The position numbers were made by a program, and so were the translations under genes. From CAVRZJ01 sp964594125 (GTDB taxonomy: Bacteria > Acidobacteriota > Thermoanaerobaculia > Thermoanaerobaculales > Thermoanaerobaculaceae), in NCBI GenBank assembly GCA_964594125.1, contig CAZQLL010000020.1:24220-88219 (forward strand): a DNA stretch of 64,000 nt. The letters are read 5' to 3'. How positions within the stretch are numbered: the stretch's first letter is position 1; each line of letters opens with the position of its first letter. The notes beneath the pieces are model-generated. The model was given only the letters and a program-made list of their open reading frames with translations. It ran no database searches and was not told the origin of the DNA. Below are positions 17,146 to 26,600 of the stretch, piece after piece.

Positions 17146-18708
17146 TCATTGTAGGCCGCTGCCGAGCAGTCGTCCCGAGTGCCCGGGCGCGCCGCGGTCG
17201 AGCGCGCGGTAGGCGACCGCTTCGGCGATGTGGCGGCCGAGCACTCCTGCGGCCGCTTCGAGATCCGCGACCGTGCGCGCCACCTTGAGGATGCGGTGGA
17301 CGGCGCGCGCCGACAGGCCGAGCTTCGCTGCCGCGAGCTCGAGCAACCGCTCGCCCTCGGCGTCGGGACGGCAGTACCGGAGGACCTCGCCGGCCTCCAT
17401 GTCGACGTTGGCGTGGCGGGTCCCGTCGCCGAAGCGGGCCGCGGCGAGCGCGCGCGCCCGCTGCACGCGCTCGCGCACCGCGGCCGAGCGCTCGCCGGCG
17501 GACGCGCGGGCGAGGTCGCGGTACGGCACACTGGCGACCTCGAGCTGCAGGTCGATGCGGTCGAGCAGCGGCCCCGAGAGGCGCGCGCGGTAGGCGCGCA
17601 CGGCGGGCGGCGTGCACGTGCACTCCCGCCGCGGGTCGCCGAGGTGGCCGCACGGGCACGGGTTGGCGGCCGAGACGAGCTGGAAGCGGGCGGGGAACGC
17701 CAGCGTGCCGGCGGAGCGCGCGATCACCACGCGGCCCGCCTCGAGCGGCTGCCGGAGCGCCTCGAGGACGTCGCGGCGGAACTCCGACACCTCGTCGAGG
17801 AACAGCACGCCGTTGTGCGCCAGCGAGATCTCCCCCGGCCGCGGGTTGATGCCGCCGCCGACCAGTCCGGCAGCCGAGATCGTGTGGTGCGGCGCGCGGA
17901 ACGGCCGCTGCGTCACCAGGCCGTCGGGGCGCGGAACGCCCGGCGCCACGGAGTACACCTTGGTGGTGGCCAGCGCCTCCGCCTCGTCGAGCGGCGGCAG
18001 GATGCCCGGCAGGCGCTGCGCCAGCATCGTCTTGCCGCTGCCGGGGGGGCCGAGCATCAGCATGTGGTGGCCGCCGGCGGCGGCGATCTCGAGCGCCCGC
18101 TTGGCGACCTCGTGGCCGGCGACCTCGGCGAGATCGGGCGCCGAGTCGGGTGGCGCCGGCGGGTGTGCACCCTTGCCGCCGTGCCGCAGGAGCAGCGGGC
18201 GGTCGCCGCGCAGGTGGGCAACGACGTCGGCAAGGGTGGCCGCGGGCAGCAGGCGGGCGCCACGCACCACCGCCGCCTCGGCGAGGTTGGCGGCCGGGAG
18301 GACGACGGCGGCGCCCGCCGCGGTCGCCGCCTCGACGATCGGCAGCACGCCGCGCACCGGCCGCAGCGCCCCGTCGAGCGACAGCTCCCCGACCAGCCAC
18401 TCGGCGGCGCCGGCGCCGTCGCCCAGCAAACCGGCGGCGACCAGGACGCCGGCAGCCATCGCGAGGTCGAGCAGCGCACCCTCCTTGCGCTCCTCGGCCG
18501 GCGACAGGTTGACAACGATGCTCTTCGTCTCGATGCGGCAACCGAGGTGGCGGATGGCGGCGAGCACGCGCTCCCGCGCCTCGCGCACCGCCGGGTCGGG
18601 GAGCCCGACCACCGCCAGCGCCGGCAGGCCGGGGCGGGCATCGACCTCGACCTGGACGGGCAGCGCCTCGACGCCCCTGGGTACCGCCGAGCGGACCTTT
18701 GCAAACAT
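17146..18708 (-). CDS. comM: YifB/ComM Mg-chelatase-like AAA+ ATPase
   Basis: 520 residues. The N-terminal Lon-protease-like fold starts MFAKVRSAV; the central AAA+ domain has Walker A MLGPPGSGKTMLAQRLPGI, the FRAPHHTISAAGLVGGG block, LFLDEVSEF (Walker B), and a Cys4-type finger NPCPCGHLGDPRRECTC; the C-terminal Mg_chelatase_C helices end the protein. ComM is a helicase promoting branch migration during natural transformation. ATG 18708 is preceded by GGGAGG, but that ribosome site lies in a 7-bp hairpin (18714-18730). Confidence 0.93.
   Translation of the reverse strand: MFAKVRSAVPRGVEALPVQVEVDARPGLPALAVVGLPDPAVREARERVLAAIRHLGCRIETKSIVVNLSPAEERKEGALLDLAMAAGVLVAAGLLGDGAGAAEWLVGELSLDGALRPVRGVLPIVEAATAAGAAVVLPAANLAEAAVVRGARLLPAATLADVVAHLRGDRPLLLRHGGKGAHPPAPPDSAPDLAEVAGHEVAKRALEIAAAGGHHMLMLGPPGSGKTMLAQRLPGILPPLDEAEALATTKVYSVAPGVPRPDGLVTQRPFRAPHHTISAAGLVGGGINPRPGEISLAHNGVLFLDEVSEFRRDVLEALRQPLEAGRVVIARSAGTLAFPARFQLVSAANPCPCGHLGDPRRECTCTPPAVRAYRARLSGPLLDRIDLQLEVASVPYRDLARASAGERSAAVRERVQRARALAAARFGDGTRHANVDMEAGEVLRYCRPDAEGERLLELAAAKLGLSARAVHRILKVARTVADLEAAAGVLGRHIAEAVAYRALDRGAPGHSGRLLGSGLQ
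17148..17153 (-). promoter_or_regulatory. Leaderless -10 box for the 779-aa protein gene
   Basis: TACAAT on the minus strand, 8 nt from ATG 17139; it overlaps the comM 3' end. Confidence 0.5.
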
Positions 18709-18713
18709 GAACG

Positions 18714-18730
18714 CCTCCCGGTGCGGGAGG
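18714..18730 (-). promoter_or_regulatory. Hairpin sequestering the comM ribosome-binding site
   Basis: Perfect inverted repeat, CCTCCCG and CGGGAGG with a 3-nt loop. In the mRNA the 3' arm is the Shine-Dalgarno sequence itself, 5 nt from ATG 18708, so translation may be held low unless the hairpin opens. Confidence 0.45.
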
Positions 18731-18909
18731 TCGTGGACGGTGACCACATACTCGGCTCCGCCCGAGCCCGTGTCAAGGGCAAGTGAGCGTGAGCATGAGT
18801 GTTAGTGTGAGCAAGAAACAGGTCAGCCCTCCGCCTGGGAAGTGCCTCCTTCACCCGCGAGTCAAGCGGTGCCGCGCGAAGGCGCGCAGGAGCGCGGTGG
18901 CAGAAGCAA

Positions 18910-18934
18910 CGCCGCGCGCTTCGTGCGCGCGGCG
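18910..18934 (-). terminator. Strong hairpin downstream of aroF
   Basis: CGCCGCGCGC and GCGCGCGGCG form a perfect 10-bp stem around a TTCGT loop. No T tract follows on either strand, so termination is only a guess. Confidence 0.35.
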
Positions 18935-18948
18935 TCCGGTGCCAGTGG

Positions 18949-19030
18949 TAACAACTGCGCAGCCCGCTCCAGAGGCAGCACCAGCCTGCCGGCGGCGCGG
19001 CGGCGGCCAGCAGCGAGCCGCACGTTGTTA
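18949..19030. other. attC-like imperfect palindrome
   Basis: TAACAACTGCGC at the left and GCACGTTGTTA at the right pair as TAACAAC/GTTGTTA with one unpaired base before the next paired block, as in integron attC outer arms. Length is 82 bp. The core does not strictly match GTTRRRY (it reads GTTAGCG) and no integrase is in the window. Confidence 0.2.
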
Positions 19031-19143
19031 GCGCTGGCTCCGGGCTTTCATGTGTCGCGTCGCCCGGTGGGACCGACCACCCGGAGCCACGACCTTGCCA
19101 ACGGCGGCGACCCTCGCCGGGAGCGCGCCCGGACGGCGCACCG

Positions 19144-20169
19144 TCACCGCCGCACGGACAGGTGGCGGCCGGTCAGGGGCAGCAGCGTCGGGAGCTGCAG
19201 CAGGAGCTGCGCCAGCTCCTCGGGCATCACCTGCTGTGCCGCGTCGGAGAGGGCGCGGGCGGGGTCGTGGTGCACCTCGATCATCAGCCCGTCGGCGCCG
19301 ACCGCCGCGGCCGCGCGGCCCATCGGGATCACCTTGTGCCGCTTGCCGGTGCCGTGCGACGGGTCGACGATGATCGGCAGGTGCGACAGGCGCTGCACCG
19401 CGACCACCGCGGCGAGGTCGAGCGTGTTGCGGGTGTGGTCGGCGAACGTGCGGATGCCGCGCTCGCACAGGACGACGTCGTAGTTGCCCTCGGAGAGCAC
19501 GTATTCCGCCGCCATCAGGAGCTCTTCGATCGTCGCGGCCATGCCGCGCTTGAGCAGCACCGGCCTGCGCGCCTTGCCGCAGGTCCGCAGCAGCGAGAAG
19601 TTCTGCATGTTGCGGGCGCCGATCTGGATCATGTCGCAGGTCTCGGCCACCTGCTCGAGCGACTCCTGGTCGAGCGCCTCGGAGACCACCGGCATCCCGA
19701 GCTCGCGGCCGACGTCGCGCAGGATCGCGAGGCCGCGGGCGCCGAGCCCCTGGAAGGCGTACGGCGAGGTGCGCGGCTTGAACGCGCCGCCGCGCAGGAT
19801 CTGCGCGCCGGCCGCGCGCACCGCGCGCGCCGCCGCGAGCGCCTGGTCGGGGTTCTCGATTGAGCACGGACCCGCGATCACCGCGAAGTGGCCGCCGCCG
19901 ATCGGCACGCCGCCCACCGAGACGACGGTGGCCTCGGGTTTCACCTCGCGGCTGACCAGCTTGTACGGGTGGGAGACGGGGATCGCCTCGAGCACGCCGG
20001 GCAGGTTCTCGAAGAGGGCGGGCTCGAGCGCACCGGTGTTGCCCGTGATGCCGATCGCGACGCGCTGCGCCCCCGGGATCGTGTGCCCCTTGAGGCCGAG
20101 CGCCTCGATCTGTGCGGTGACGGCCGCCACCTGCTCGCCGGTGGCGCCGACCGCCATGACGATCAGCAT
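19144..20169 (-). CDS. aroF: 3-deoxy-7-phosphoheptulonate (DAHP) synthase, type I-beta
   Basis: First enzyme of the shikimate pathway, joining PEP and erythrose 4-phosphate. 341 residues: an N-terminal ferredoxin-like regulatory domain (residues 1-70, MLIVMAVGATGEQVAAVTA) typical of the I-beta group of Bacillus and Thermotoga, then the TIM barrel with VIAGPCSIEN, LRGGAFKPRTSPYAFQG, PVLLKRGM, LCERGIRTF and IVDPSHGTGKR. The regulatory domain usually mediates feedback inhibition by aromatic amino acids. Start ATG 20169. Divergent from the secreted-protein gene at 20223 with overlapping -10 boxes. Confidence 0.95.
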   Translation of the reverse strand: MLIVMAVGATGEQVAAVTAQIEALGLKGHTIPGAQRVAIGITGNTGALEPALFENLPGVLEAIPVSHPYKLVSREVKPEATVVSVGGVPIGGGHFAVIAGPCSIENPDQALAAARAVRAAGAQILRGGAFKPRTSPYAFQGLGARGLAILRDVGRELGMPVVSEALDQESLEQVAETCDMIQIGARNMQNFSLLRTCGKARRPVLLKRGMAATIEELLMAAEYVLSEGNYDVVLCERGIRTFADHTRNTLDLAAVVAVQRLSHLPIIVDPSHGTGKRHKVIPMGRAAAAVGADGLMIEVHHDPARALSDAAQQVMPEELAQLLLQLPTLLPLTGRHLSVRR

Positions 20170-20192
20170 CGTCCACCCCCCCGAACCGGAGC

Positions 20193-20199
20193 TATACTA
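20193..20199. promoter_or_regulatory. Overlapping divergent -10 boxes, aroF and secreted-protein gene
   Basis: TATACT on the plus strand (20193-20198) and TAGTAT on the minus strand (20199-20194) share five bases. The plus box leads to the GAGGAGG ribosome site of the gene at 20223; the minus box lies 24 nt from the aroF ATG. Confidence 0.5.
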
Positions 20200-20222
20200 A
20201 CCGAGGCGAGGAGGTTGTCAAC

Positions 20223-20954
20223 GTGAAGAAGGCGCTGGTCGTGGTGGCCCTGTTGGTTGTCGCGTCGGCGGCGCAGGCGGCCTACGTCGTCGTCCTGAAG
20301 AACGGCAGCCGCGTGGTCGCGCGCGAGCGCTACCAGCTCAAGGGGAGCAGCGTCGTCGTGACGCTGCGGAACGGCACGCTCACCTCCATCCCGCTGGCGC
20401 ATGTCGACCTCGAGGCGACGGAGAAGCTCAACGCGCAGAACCTCGGCGACGCGACGCCGCTGGAGTGGGTGGACGCTGCGCGGCCGACGCCCGTCCCCAC
20501 CCCGACGCCCTCCGTCGCGTCGCTCGGACGCATCATCCCCGGCCTTGCCAGGCCCGAGAACGACGCCGCGCGGCCGACGCCGACGCCCGGCATCTCCCTG
20601 CGCGATGTCGAGTACCCGGACAAGCAGGTGGAGCGCGCCTTCGAGGAGGGTCTCGAGCGCTACCACCTGTACCTCTACCGCACCTCGATGGGGTCGCAGC
20701 CGCGCTACCTGTTCGTCGAGGTGCGCGTCAACGGCCAGGCCGAGGTGGTCAAGGTGCTGCAGGCGATCACCGCCACCTACCACGTGCTCGCGGAGAGCGC
20801 ACCGGACCGTGCGCCCGAGCGCGTCGAGCTGCAGATGCTCAACGAGAGCGGCAAGGAGGCGGGGCTGTTCCGCCTTTCGCCCGCGGACGCCGCCGAGCTC
20901 GCCACCGCCAAGACCACCGCGGAGGAGTTCTTCGTCCACAAGGTGATCTTCTGA
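20223..20954 (+). CDS. Secreted hypothetical protein
   Basis: 243 residues of no family I recognise. A signal peptide (MKKALVVVALLVVASAAQA, cleaved after AQA) is followed by a short beta segment YVVVLKNGSRVVARERYQLKG that resembles SH3-like repeats seen in envelope proteins, then a Pro/Thr-rich linker (PTPVPTPTPS and PTPTPG) and a C-terminal alpha/beta region from about residue 130. Expected in the periplasm. GTG 20223 is well supported by GAGGAGG 9 nt upstream. The next gene is also exported. Confidence 0.75.
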   Translation: MKKALVVVALLVVASAAQAAYVVVLKNGSRVVARERYQLKGSSVVVTLRNGTLTSIPLAHVDLEATEKLNAQNLGDATPLEWVDAARPTPVPTPTPSVASLGRIIPGLARPENDAARPTPTPGISLRDVEYPDKQVERAFEEGLERYHLYLYRTSMGSQPRYLFVEVRVNGQAEVVKVLQAITATYHVLAESAPDRAPERVELQMLNESGKEAGLFRLSPADAAELATAKTTAEEFFVHKVIF

Positions 20955-21008
20955 CGCCCGCGGGGCGGGCGCGTGCGCCCGCTCCGCAAGCGCCAGACAC
21001 GTGAAAAC

Positions 21009-21602
21009 TTGAAGCTCAAGGACAGGATCAGGGCGGGAGGGGCGGCGCTGCTGCTGCTCGCGGCGGCGTGCGGTACGCCGCTGCCCGGGGCGGAGCGGCG
21101 CTGGCGCGAGAGCCGGCAGCAAGCGATCAGCGGCGCGCTGGCGGCGGCGGGCAAGCCCGCGATCACGCTCACGTACTACGCGTACGACCCCGCGTACCGC
21201 TTCCGCACCATCGTCGAGCCGGTGACGCCGCCACAGCCGCTGCGCATCCCGACCTCGGCCGGCACGATCCGCCCCGCGCACCGCGTCGGCCGCGTCCGCC
21301 TCCGCCTCCCCGGCGGCGAGGCGACGCTGGCGCTGTACGCCCTCGACGACCTCGCCGCGTCGCTGCCGGACCACCTCTTCCTGCCGTTCCGCGACGCCGG
21401 GGCGGGCAAGGACACGTACGGCGCTGGCCGCTACGTCGAGCTCGGGCGGCTGCCGGGGGGCGTCGTCGAGATCGACTTCAACCGCGCCTACAACCCCGAC
21501 TGCGCCTACGGCCTCGCCGCCCAGTGCCCCGTCACGCCGGACGAGAACACGCTTCCCTTCGCCGTCGCCGCGGGCGAAAAGGCTCCCTCCGGCCACGGCT
21601 GA
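21009..21602 (+). CDS. DUF1684-family lipoprotein
   Basis: Function unknown. The family signature is at the C-terminus: DHLFLPFRDAGAGKDTYGAG, then GGVVEIDFNRAYNPDCAYG and CPVTPDENTLPFAVAAGEK. Starting at TTG 21009 gives MKLKDRIRAGGAALLLLAAAC, a clean lipoprotein signal with Cys at residue 21 (lipobox LAAAC), so the protein is probably lipid-anchored. GTG 20973 is an upstream in-frame alternative; neither has a clear ribosome site. About 197 residues. Ends before a bidirectional-looking hairpin terminator. Confidence 0.8.
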   Translation: MKLKDRIRAGGAALLLLAAACGTPLPGAERRWRESRQQAISGALAAAGKPAITLTYYAYDPAYRFRTIVEPVTPPQPLRIPTSAGTIRPAHRVGRVRLRLPGGEATLALYALDDLAASLPDHLFLPFRDAGAGKDTYGAGRYVELGRLPGGVVEIDFNRAYNPDCAYGLAAQCPVTPDENTLPFAVAAGEKAPSGHG

Positions 21603-21606
21603 TCTC

Positions 21607-21678
21607 CTCCATCCGGAAGTCGCCGCGGCGCGCGGCTGCTCGCCAGCGGCGGCGCTCCGGGCGGCCAGGGAGGGCCGC
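21607..21678 (+). repeat. Dispersed GC-rich element, copy 3
   Basis: Begins with CTCCATCCGGAAG as at 1167 and ends with GGCGGCCAGGGAGGGCCG-like sequence; shorter and more diverged than copy 1. Confidence 0.5.
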
Positions 21679-21717
21679 TTGCGTTGGCCCTGCCGCGGGA
21701 GTCCGCCGCGCCCTGGC

Positions 21718-21766
21718 GGGCCGCCTCCCGGGCCGCCGCCTCCCGGGCCGCCGCCTCCCGGGCCGC
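21718..21766 (+). repeat. 15-bp tandem repeat
   Basis: GGGCCGCCGCCTCCC occurs twice in full (21730-21759), preceded by a 12-bp version and followed by a partial unit. It lies in the convergent gap before the terminator at 21794. Confidence 0.75.
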
Positions 21767-21793
21767 GATAACCGACGGGTCCGCCGGCCGCAC

Positions 21794-21820
21794 GCCCTGC
21801 CGTTACGGCGGGGCTTTCTT
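21794..21820 (+). terminator. Intrinsic terminator of the DUF1684 gene
   Basis: GCCCTGCCG and CGGCGGGGC form a 9-bp stem with a 3-nt loop, followed by TTTCTT. The loop TTA (21803-21805) is also the TAA stop codon of the convergent O-antigen-ligase gene. Confidence 0.7.
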
Positions 21821-23617
21821 GTCCGGCTTGACGCCGTACATCCACGCCTGGCGCAGGCCGTAGCCGTCGGCGTCGAGCCGGCGGCGCAGCGCGGCGGCGA
21901 CGGCGGGGTCGGTGACCTGGGCGAACATCCACGGGTTGAGCTTCACGGCGCGGATGAGGTGCGCGTAGCCGGCCTCCTGGTCGCCGAGCGCGAGCAGCGC
22001 CATGCCGACGTTGAAGCGCGTCTCCGGCCGCTCGGCCAGGCGCAGGGCGGCGTCGAAGTGGGCGAGCGCGGCCTCGCGGCGACCGGCGAGCATGGCGACG
22101 TTGCCGGCGACGACGCGGGCGCTCCAGGCGCCGGGGAACCACGCGAGGCGCTCCTCGATGCGCTCCAGCGCCGCGCGCGCGGCCTCGGCCCCTCCCTGCC
22201 CGACCCTGCCCCAGCGGATCACCTCCACCAGCGTGGACGCCTGCTGCCACGCGATCGAGCCGCGGTGGCGCTGCCACGCCGCGTACGAGGCGGCGGCGGC
22301 GACCGCCGCCACCGCCAGCCAGGCGGCCAGACGGCGCCGTGCCGACAGCCGCGGCGCCGCCGGCAGCGGCGGCAGCGCCAGCGCCGCCAGCACCGTCCAC
22401 TGCGCCGCGATCGCCGCGAGATGCAGGGGGAACTGCAGCAGCGAGAGCACCGCCACCGCCGCCAGCAGCGGCAGCCGCGCCGGCAGCGGCGCGGCCGCCG
22501 CGCGGCCGCGCCGCGCCGCCCAGGCGATCCCGGCGGCCGCCAGCGCGAGCCCGAGCAGCCCGGTCTCGGCGGCGTGCTGCAGGACCTCGTTGTGCGCCTG
22601 GCCGAACGCGGTCTCCAGCCGCAGCGTGCGCGCGCGCCGGGCGAGCACGTCCTCGTCCTGGAAGGCGAAGGAGTTGCTCTCGAACAGGCCGAAGCCGACG
22701 CCGAACGCGGGCCGGGCCGCGATCATCCCGAGCGCCGCCGCGTACCCGGCGCCGCGGCCGCTGCCGATCGCCGTCCAACCGCCGTGCTTGAACTCCCGGA
22801 GCGCCCCCTGCACGCGCGGCGCCAGCGGCCCGACCAGCGCGGCCACGAGTGCGACGGCGAGCACGCCGGCGACCGCGGCGCCGCGGAGCCGCCGGGGGAC
22901 GTGCCGCAGCAGCAGCACCGCCCCGCCGCCGGCGAGCGCGATCGCCGCCGAGAGGGTGCGGGTCCCGATGACGACGGCGAGCATCAGCGCGGCGGCCAAC
23001 GCCGGCGGCCACCGCCGCCGCCGCCGCGCGAGCGCGAGGGCGGCGGCGAGCAGCAGCGGCAGCACCAGGTACACGCCGACGTCCGCCGGGTTGCCGAGGG
23101 TGCCGATCCACCGGTAGCGCCCCGCGAGCGCCTCGATGCGGCCGAACGCCTCCGGCTGGAACGCCGGCAGGACGAGCAGGGCGGCGGCCGCGGCCTGCAC
23201 CACGCCGGCGATGACCACCAGCGTCGCCAGACGCTGCCGGCTCGCCTCGGAGAGCCGGCGGAGGGCGCCCCACCCGAGTGCGGCGAGCACCAGCGGCAGC
23301 GTTCGCACCAGCACGACGCCGGGATGGCCGCTCGCCGGGGCGCTGAGCACGGCGCCGGCGATCACCCCGGCCCACGCCGCCCACCACGGGTCGCGCCACG
23401 CGGCGGCGCGGCCGGCGCCGGTGAGGAACACGGCCGCCAGCGTCGCCCAGAGGACGAGCGCCAGCTCCCGCTTCGGGCCGCGAAACGCCTCGAGCGACTC
23501 GCTGCTCCACAGCAGGGGCAGCAGGACGACGAGCGCCGCAGCGAGCAGGAAGGTGACGCGCTCGCCCGCAGCGGCGCCGGCCGGCGGCGCCTGCGCGTCG
23601 CGGGAGCGGCTCCTCAC
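21803..23617 (-). CDS. O-antigen ligase (Wzy_C)-like membrane protein with C-terminal TPR
   Basis: 604 residues with about 10-12 membrane segments between residues 20 and 430. The Wzy_C/WaaL loop is visible as FGVGFGLFESNSFAF...FGQAHNEVLQHAAETGLLGLAL, where the AHNEVLQHAAETG block is the family hallmark. After the last helix the C-terminal 150 residues contain TPR-like repeats (AALAHFDAALRLAERPETRFNVGMALLALGD). Likely adds or polymerises surface glycan at the periplasmic face. GTG 23617 follows the smc stop by 2 nt and GAGGAG serves as ribosome site. Confidence 0.82.
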   Translation of the reverse strand: MRSRSRDAQAPPAGAAAGERVTFLLAAALVVLLPLLWSSESLEAFRGPKRELALVLWATLAAVFLTGAGRAAAWRDPWWAAWAGVIAGAVLSAPASGHPGVVLVRTLPLVLAALGWGALRRLSEASRQRLATLVVIAGVVQAAAAALLVLPAFQPEAFGRIEALAGRYRWIGTLGNPADVGVYLVLPLLLAAALALARRRRRWPPALAAALMLAVVIGTRTLSAAIALAGGGAVLLLRHVPRRLRGAAVAGVLAVALVAALVGPLAPRVQGALREFKHGGWTAIGSGRGAGYAAALGMIAARPAFGVGFGLFESNSFAFQDEDVLARRARTLRLETAFGQAHNEVLQHAAETGLLGLALAAAGIAWAARRGRAAAAPLPARLPLLAAVAVLSLLQFPLHLAAIAAQWTVLAALALPPLPAAPRLSARRRLAAWLAVAAVAAAASYAAWQRHRGSIAWQQASTLVEVIRWGRVGQGGAEAARAALERIEERLAWFPGAWSARVVAGNVAMLAGRREAALAHFDAALRLAERPETRFNVGMALLALGDQEAGYAHLIRAVKLNPWMFAQVTDPAVAAALRRRLDADGYGLRQAWMYGVKPDKKAPP

Positions 23618-23619
23618 GG

Positions 23620-26600
23620 CTACTCCTCGAGGCGCACGGAAACGATGCTCGACACGCCCGGCTCGGCCATGGTGACGCCGTAGAGCACGTCGGCGTGCGA
23701 CATCGTCCGGCGGTTGTGGGTGATCAGGAGGAATTGCGTGCCGCGCGACATCTCGCGCAGGTGCTGGCACAACCGCTCGACGTTGGCGTCGTCGAGCGGC
23801 GCGTCGACCTCGTCGAGCACGCAGAACGGCGCCGGCCGGATCGAGAACAGCGCGAGCAGCAGCGCGATCGCCGAGAGCGCCTTCTCGCCGCCCGAGAGCA
23901 GCAGCACGGACTGCGTGTGCTTGCCCGGCGGCCGCACGCGGATCTCGACGCCGGCGTCGAGCGGGCTGTCGGGGTCGGCGAGCTCGATCTGCGCGTCGCC
24001 GCCGCCGAACAGCGTGCGGAAGATCCCCGCGAAGGCGGCGCTCGCCTCCTGCAGCGTCGCCTGGAAGCGCTCGGCGCACTCGCGGTCGAGCTCGGCGATC
24101 GTCGCGCTCAGGCTCTCGAGCGAGCGCTCCAGGTCGCGGCGTTGCTCCTGCAGGAACTTGAAGCGGGCCTCGAGCTCGTCGCGCTCGGCCAGCGCCAGCT
24201 CGTTGACCGGGCCGAGCGCCTCGAGCTCCTGCGCGAGCGCACGCTCCTGCTCGCCGAGCGCCGCGACCGCCGCCTCCTCCGCCGGAGCGGGCGGAAGCTC
24301 CGCCTCCGGTCCCAGGGTGAGCGCGATCGCCTCTTCGAGACGGCCGCGCTCCGCATTGACCTCGGCGAGCGCGAGCTGCGCCGCGTGGGTGGCGTCGCGC
24401 GCCGCCAGGTGCGCGGCGCGCTGCCGCTCGGCCTCGCTGCCCGCGGCCGCGACGCCGGCGCGCAGGGCCTCCTCGGCGGCGGCCGCCGCCTCGGCCTGGA
24501 CGTGCGCCTCGGCGCGCCGCTGCAGGTGCTCCTCGAGCGCCGCCCGCGCCGCGGCGCCGCGCGCGTCGGCGGCGTCGGCGCGGGCGCGCTCCTGCGCGGC
24601 CAGGGCGCCGGCGCCGGCGAGCTGCTCCGCGAGCGAGCGCACCATCTCGCGGTGGCGCTCCACCTCGCGCGCGGCGGCGATCGCCCGCTCGCGCGCCACC
24701 GCGGCCTGGCCGCCGGTGCGCTCGGCGTGCGCCCGCTCGCCGGCGGCGGCCTCGCGCGCCGCCTCGGCCTCGCGCGCGCGCTGCGCCATCTCCTGCTCGA
24801 GCTCGGCGGCGCGGGCGGCCAACCGCTCTGCCTCGCGGCGGGTCGCCGCGAGGCGCTCGCCGAGCGCCCCGCTCTCCGCCTCCAGGCGCGTTCCCTCGTC
24901 GGCGAGCGCCTCGAGCTCGCGCTGCAGCCGCGCGCGCTCGCGGTGCAGCGCCTGCCGGCTCGACGCCGCCGAGGCCGCGGCTTCTGCGGCGCGCGCCGCG
25001 GCGGCGTCGGCGGCGACCAGCGCGCGGCCGAGCTCGGCAAGCTCCTGCTGGACGCCCGCGATCGCATTCACGAGGGCGTCCTCGCGCTCGCCGGCGGCGG
25101 CCTCGGCGGCGGCGAGCTGGCGCTCGCGGACGCGCAGACCGAGCGTGCCGGGGAGCGCGGCATGCGCCCCCGGCAGCTCGACGCGTCCGCCGCGGCGCCG
25201 GCTCCCGTCGGGGAGCAGGACGACGAGATCGGGGTCGGCGGCTGCGAGCGTGCGCCCCTCCTCCGCCGAGGCCGCCGCCGCGGCGCGCGGCAGCGCGCGC
25301 GACAGCCAGCCGAGGTCGGCCGCGCCGGCGCCGGCGCGCTCGAGCAGCGGCGAGGGCCGCGGTGCGGCATCGTCGCGCACGGCGACCTCGAGCGTGCCGT
25401 CGGCCTGCGGCGGCTGCGCGAGCAGGCGCCCGGCGCTCACCTCGCCGGCCACCACCGGCAGGTTGAGGAGCTCGCGATACGCGCGGTCGAGCAGCCTCGC
25501 CTCCTCGGCGGGCGGGTCGAGGAAGTCGGCCACCGTACCGAGCAGCTCGGCGTCGGAGAGGGTGCGGGAGAGCGACTCGGGCAGCGCCCTGGCGCTCGCC
25601 AGCGCCCGCAGCACGCCGTCGCGCTCATGGTGCGCCTGCCAGCGCTCGTGGCCGGCGCGGTCGCGCTCGGCCGCGAGCTCGAGGGCGCGGGAGGCGAGCG
25701 CGTCGCGGCGGCTGCGCAGACCCTGGCGGTGCGTATCGGCGTCGCGCTCCTCGGCCGTCGCCTCGGCGAGACGGGCAGCCGCGTCCTCCTCGGTGCGGGC
25801 CGCCTGCGCCAGGTGGGCGGCCAGCCGTTCGTGCTCGGCCGCCAAGCGCGTGCGCTGGTACCCGGTCTGCTCGAGCTCGACCTCGAGCCGGTGCACGCGG
25901 TTGCGGCCGTCGGCGGCGGCGGCGACGCCAGCCAGCAACGCCCGCCGCCCCTCCTCCGCGCGCGCCGCGGCGGCGCGCGCGGAGGCCTCGGCGGAGGCCT
26001 GCGCCTCGCCGGCAGCGGCGGCCGCCCGCGTGGCCTCGTCGTGGACCGCGTCGGCGTCGGCCGCCGCGTGCAGCAGCGCCGCCTCCTGCCCGCTCTCGGC
26101 CTCGATGCGGCCGGCCAGGCGCTGCGCCTCGAGCAGCGCGGCGTGGGCGCGCGCCAGCGCCTCCTCGTGCTCGCGGCGGGCGGCCGCCTCTTCGGCCTCG
26201 GTGCGCTGCGCGGCGGCGTCTGCAGCCGCCTCCTGCGCACGCAACGCCTGCAGCGCGTCGCGCGCCGCGTCGAGGTCGCGGCGCCGCCGCTCGACGTCGG
26301 CCTCCACCTGGGCGAGTGCGGCGGCAAGCTCGGCCTCGCGGAGCGACAGCACGGCGACCTCGGCCTCGCGCGCGGCGAGCGCCTCCTGCACCTGGCGGCG
26401 GCGGCCGGCGAAGAGCTGGCCGCGCACCGCGGCGAGTTGCGTGCGCAGCTCGCGATGGCGCTCGGCACGCCGCGCCTGCCTCCGCGCCTGCTCCAGGGCG
26501 CGCCGCACCTCGGCATTGATGTCGCTGACTCGCAGTAGGTTGGCGCGCGTCTCCGCGAGCTTGAGCTCGGCCTCGTGACGGCGCGCGCGGAACTTGGTGA

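Larger units (their letters stand above)
18709..19143. other. 435-bp gap between aroF and comM
   Basis: No credible gene. It holds a hexamer array (18783-18812; GTGAGC, GTGAGC, ATGAGT, GTTAGT, GTGAGC), a 10-bp stem hairpin (18910-18934) and an attC-like inverted pair TAACAAC/GTTGTTA (18949-19030). Confidence 0.6.
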
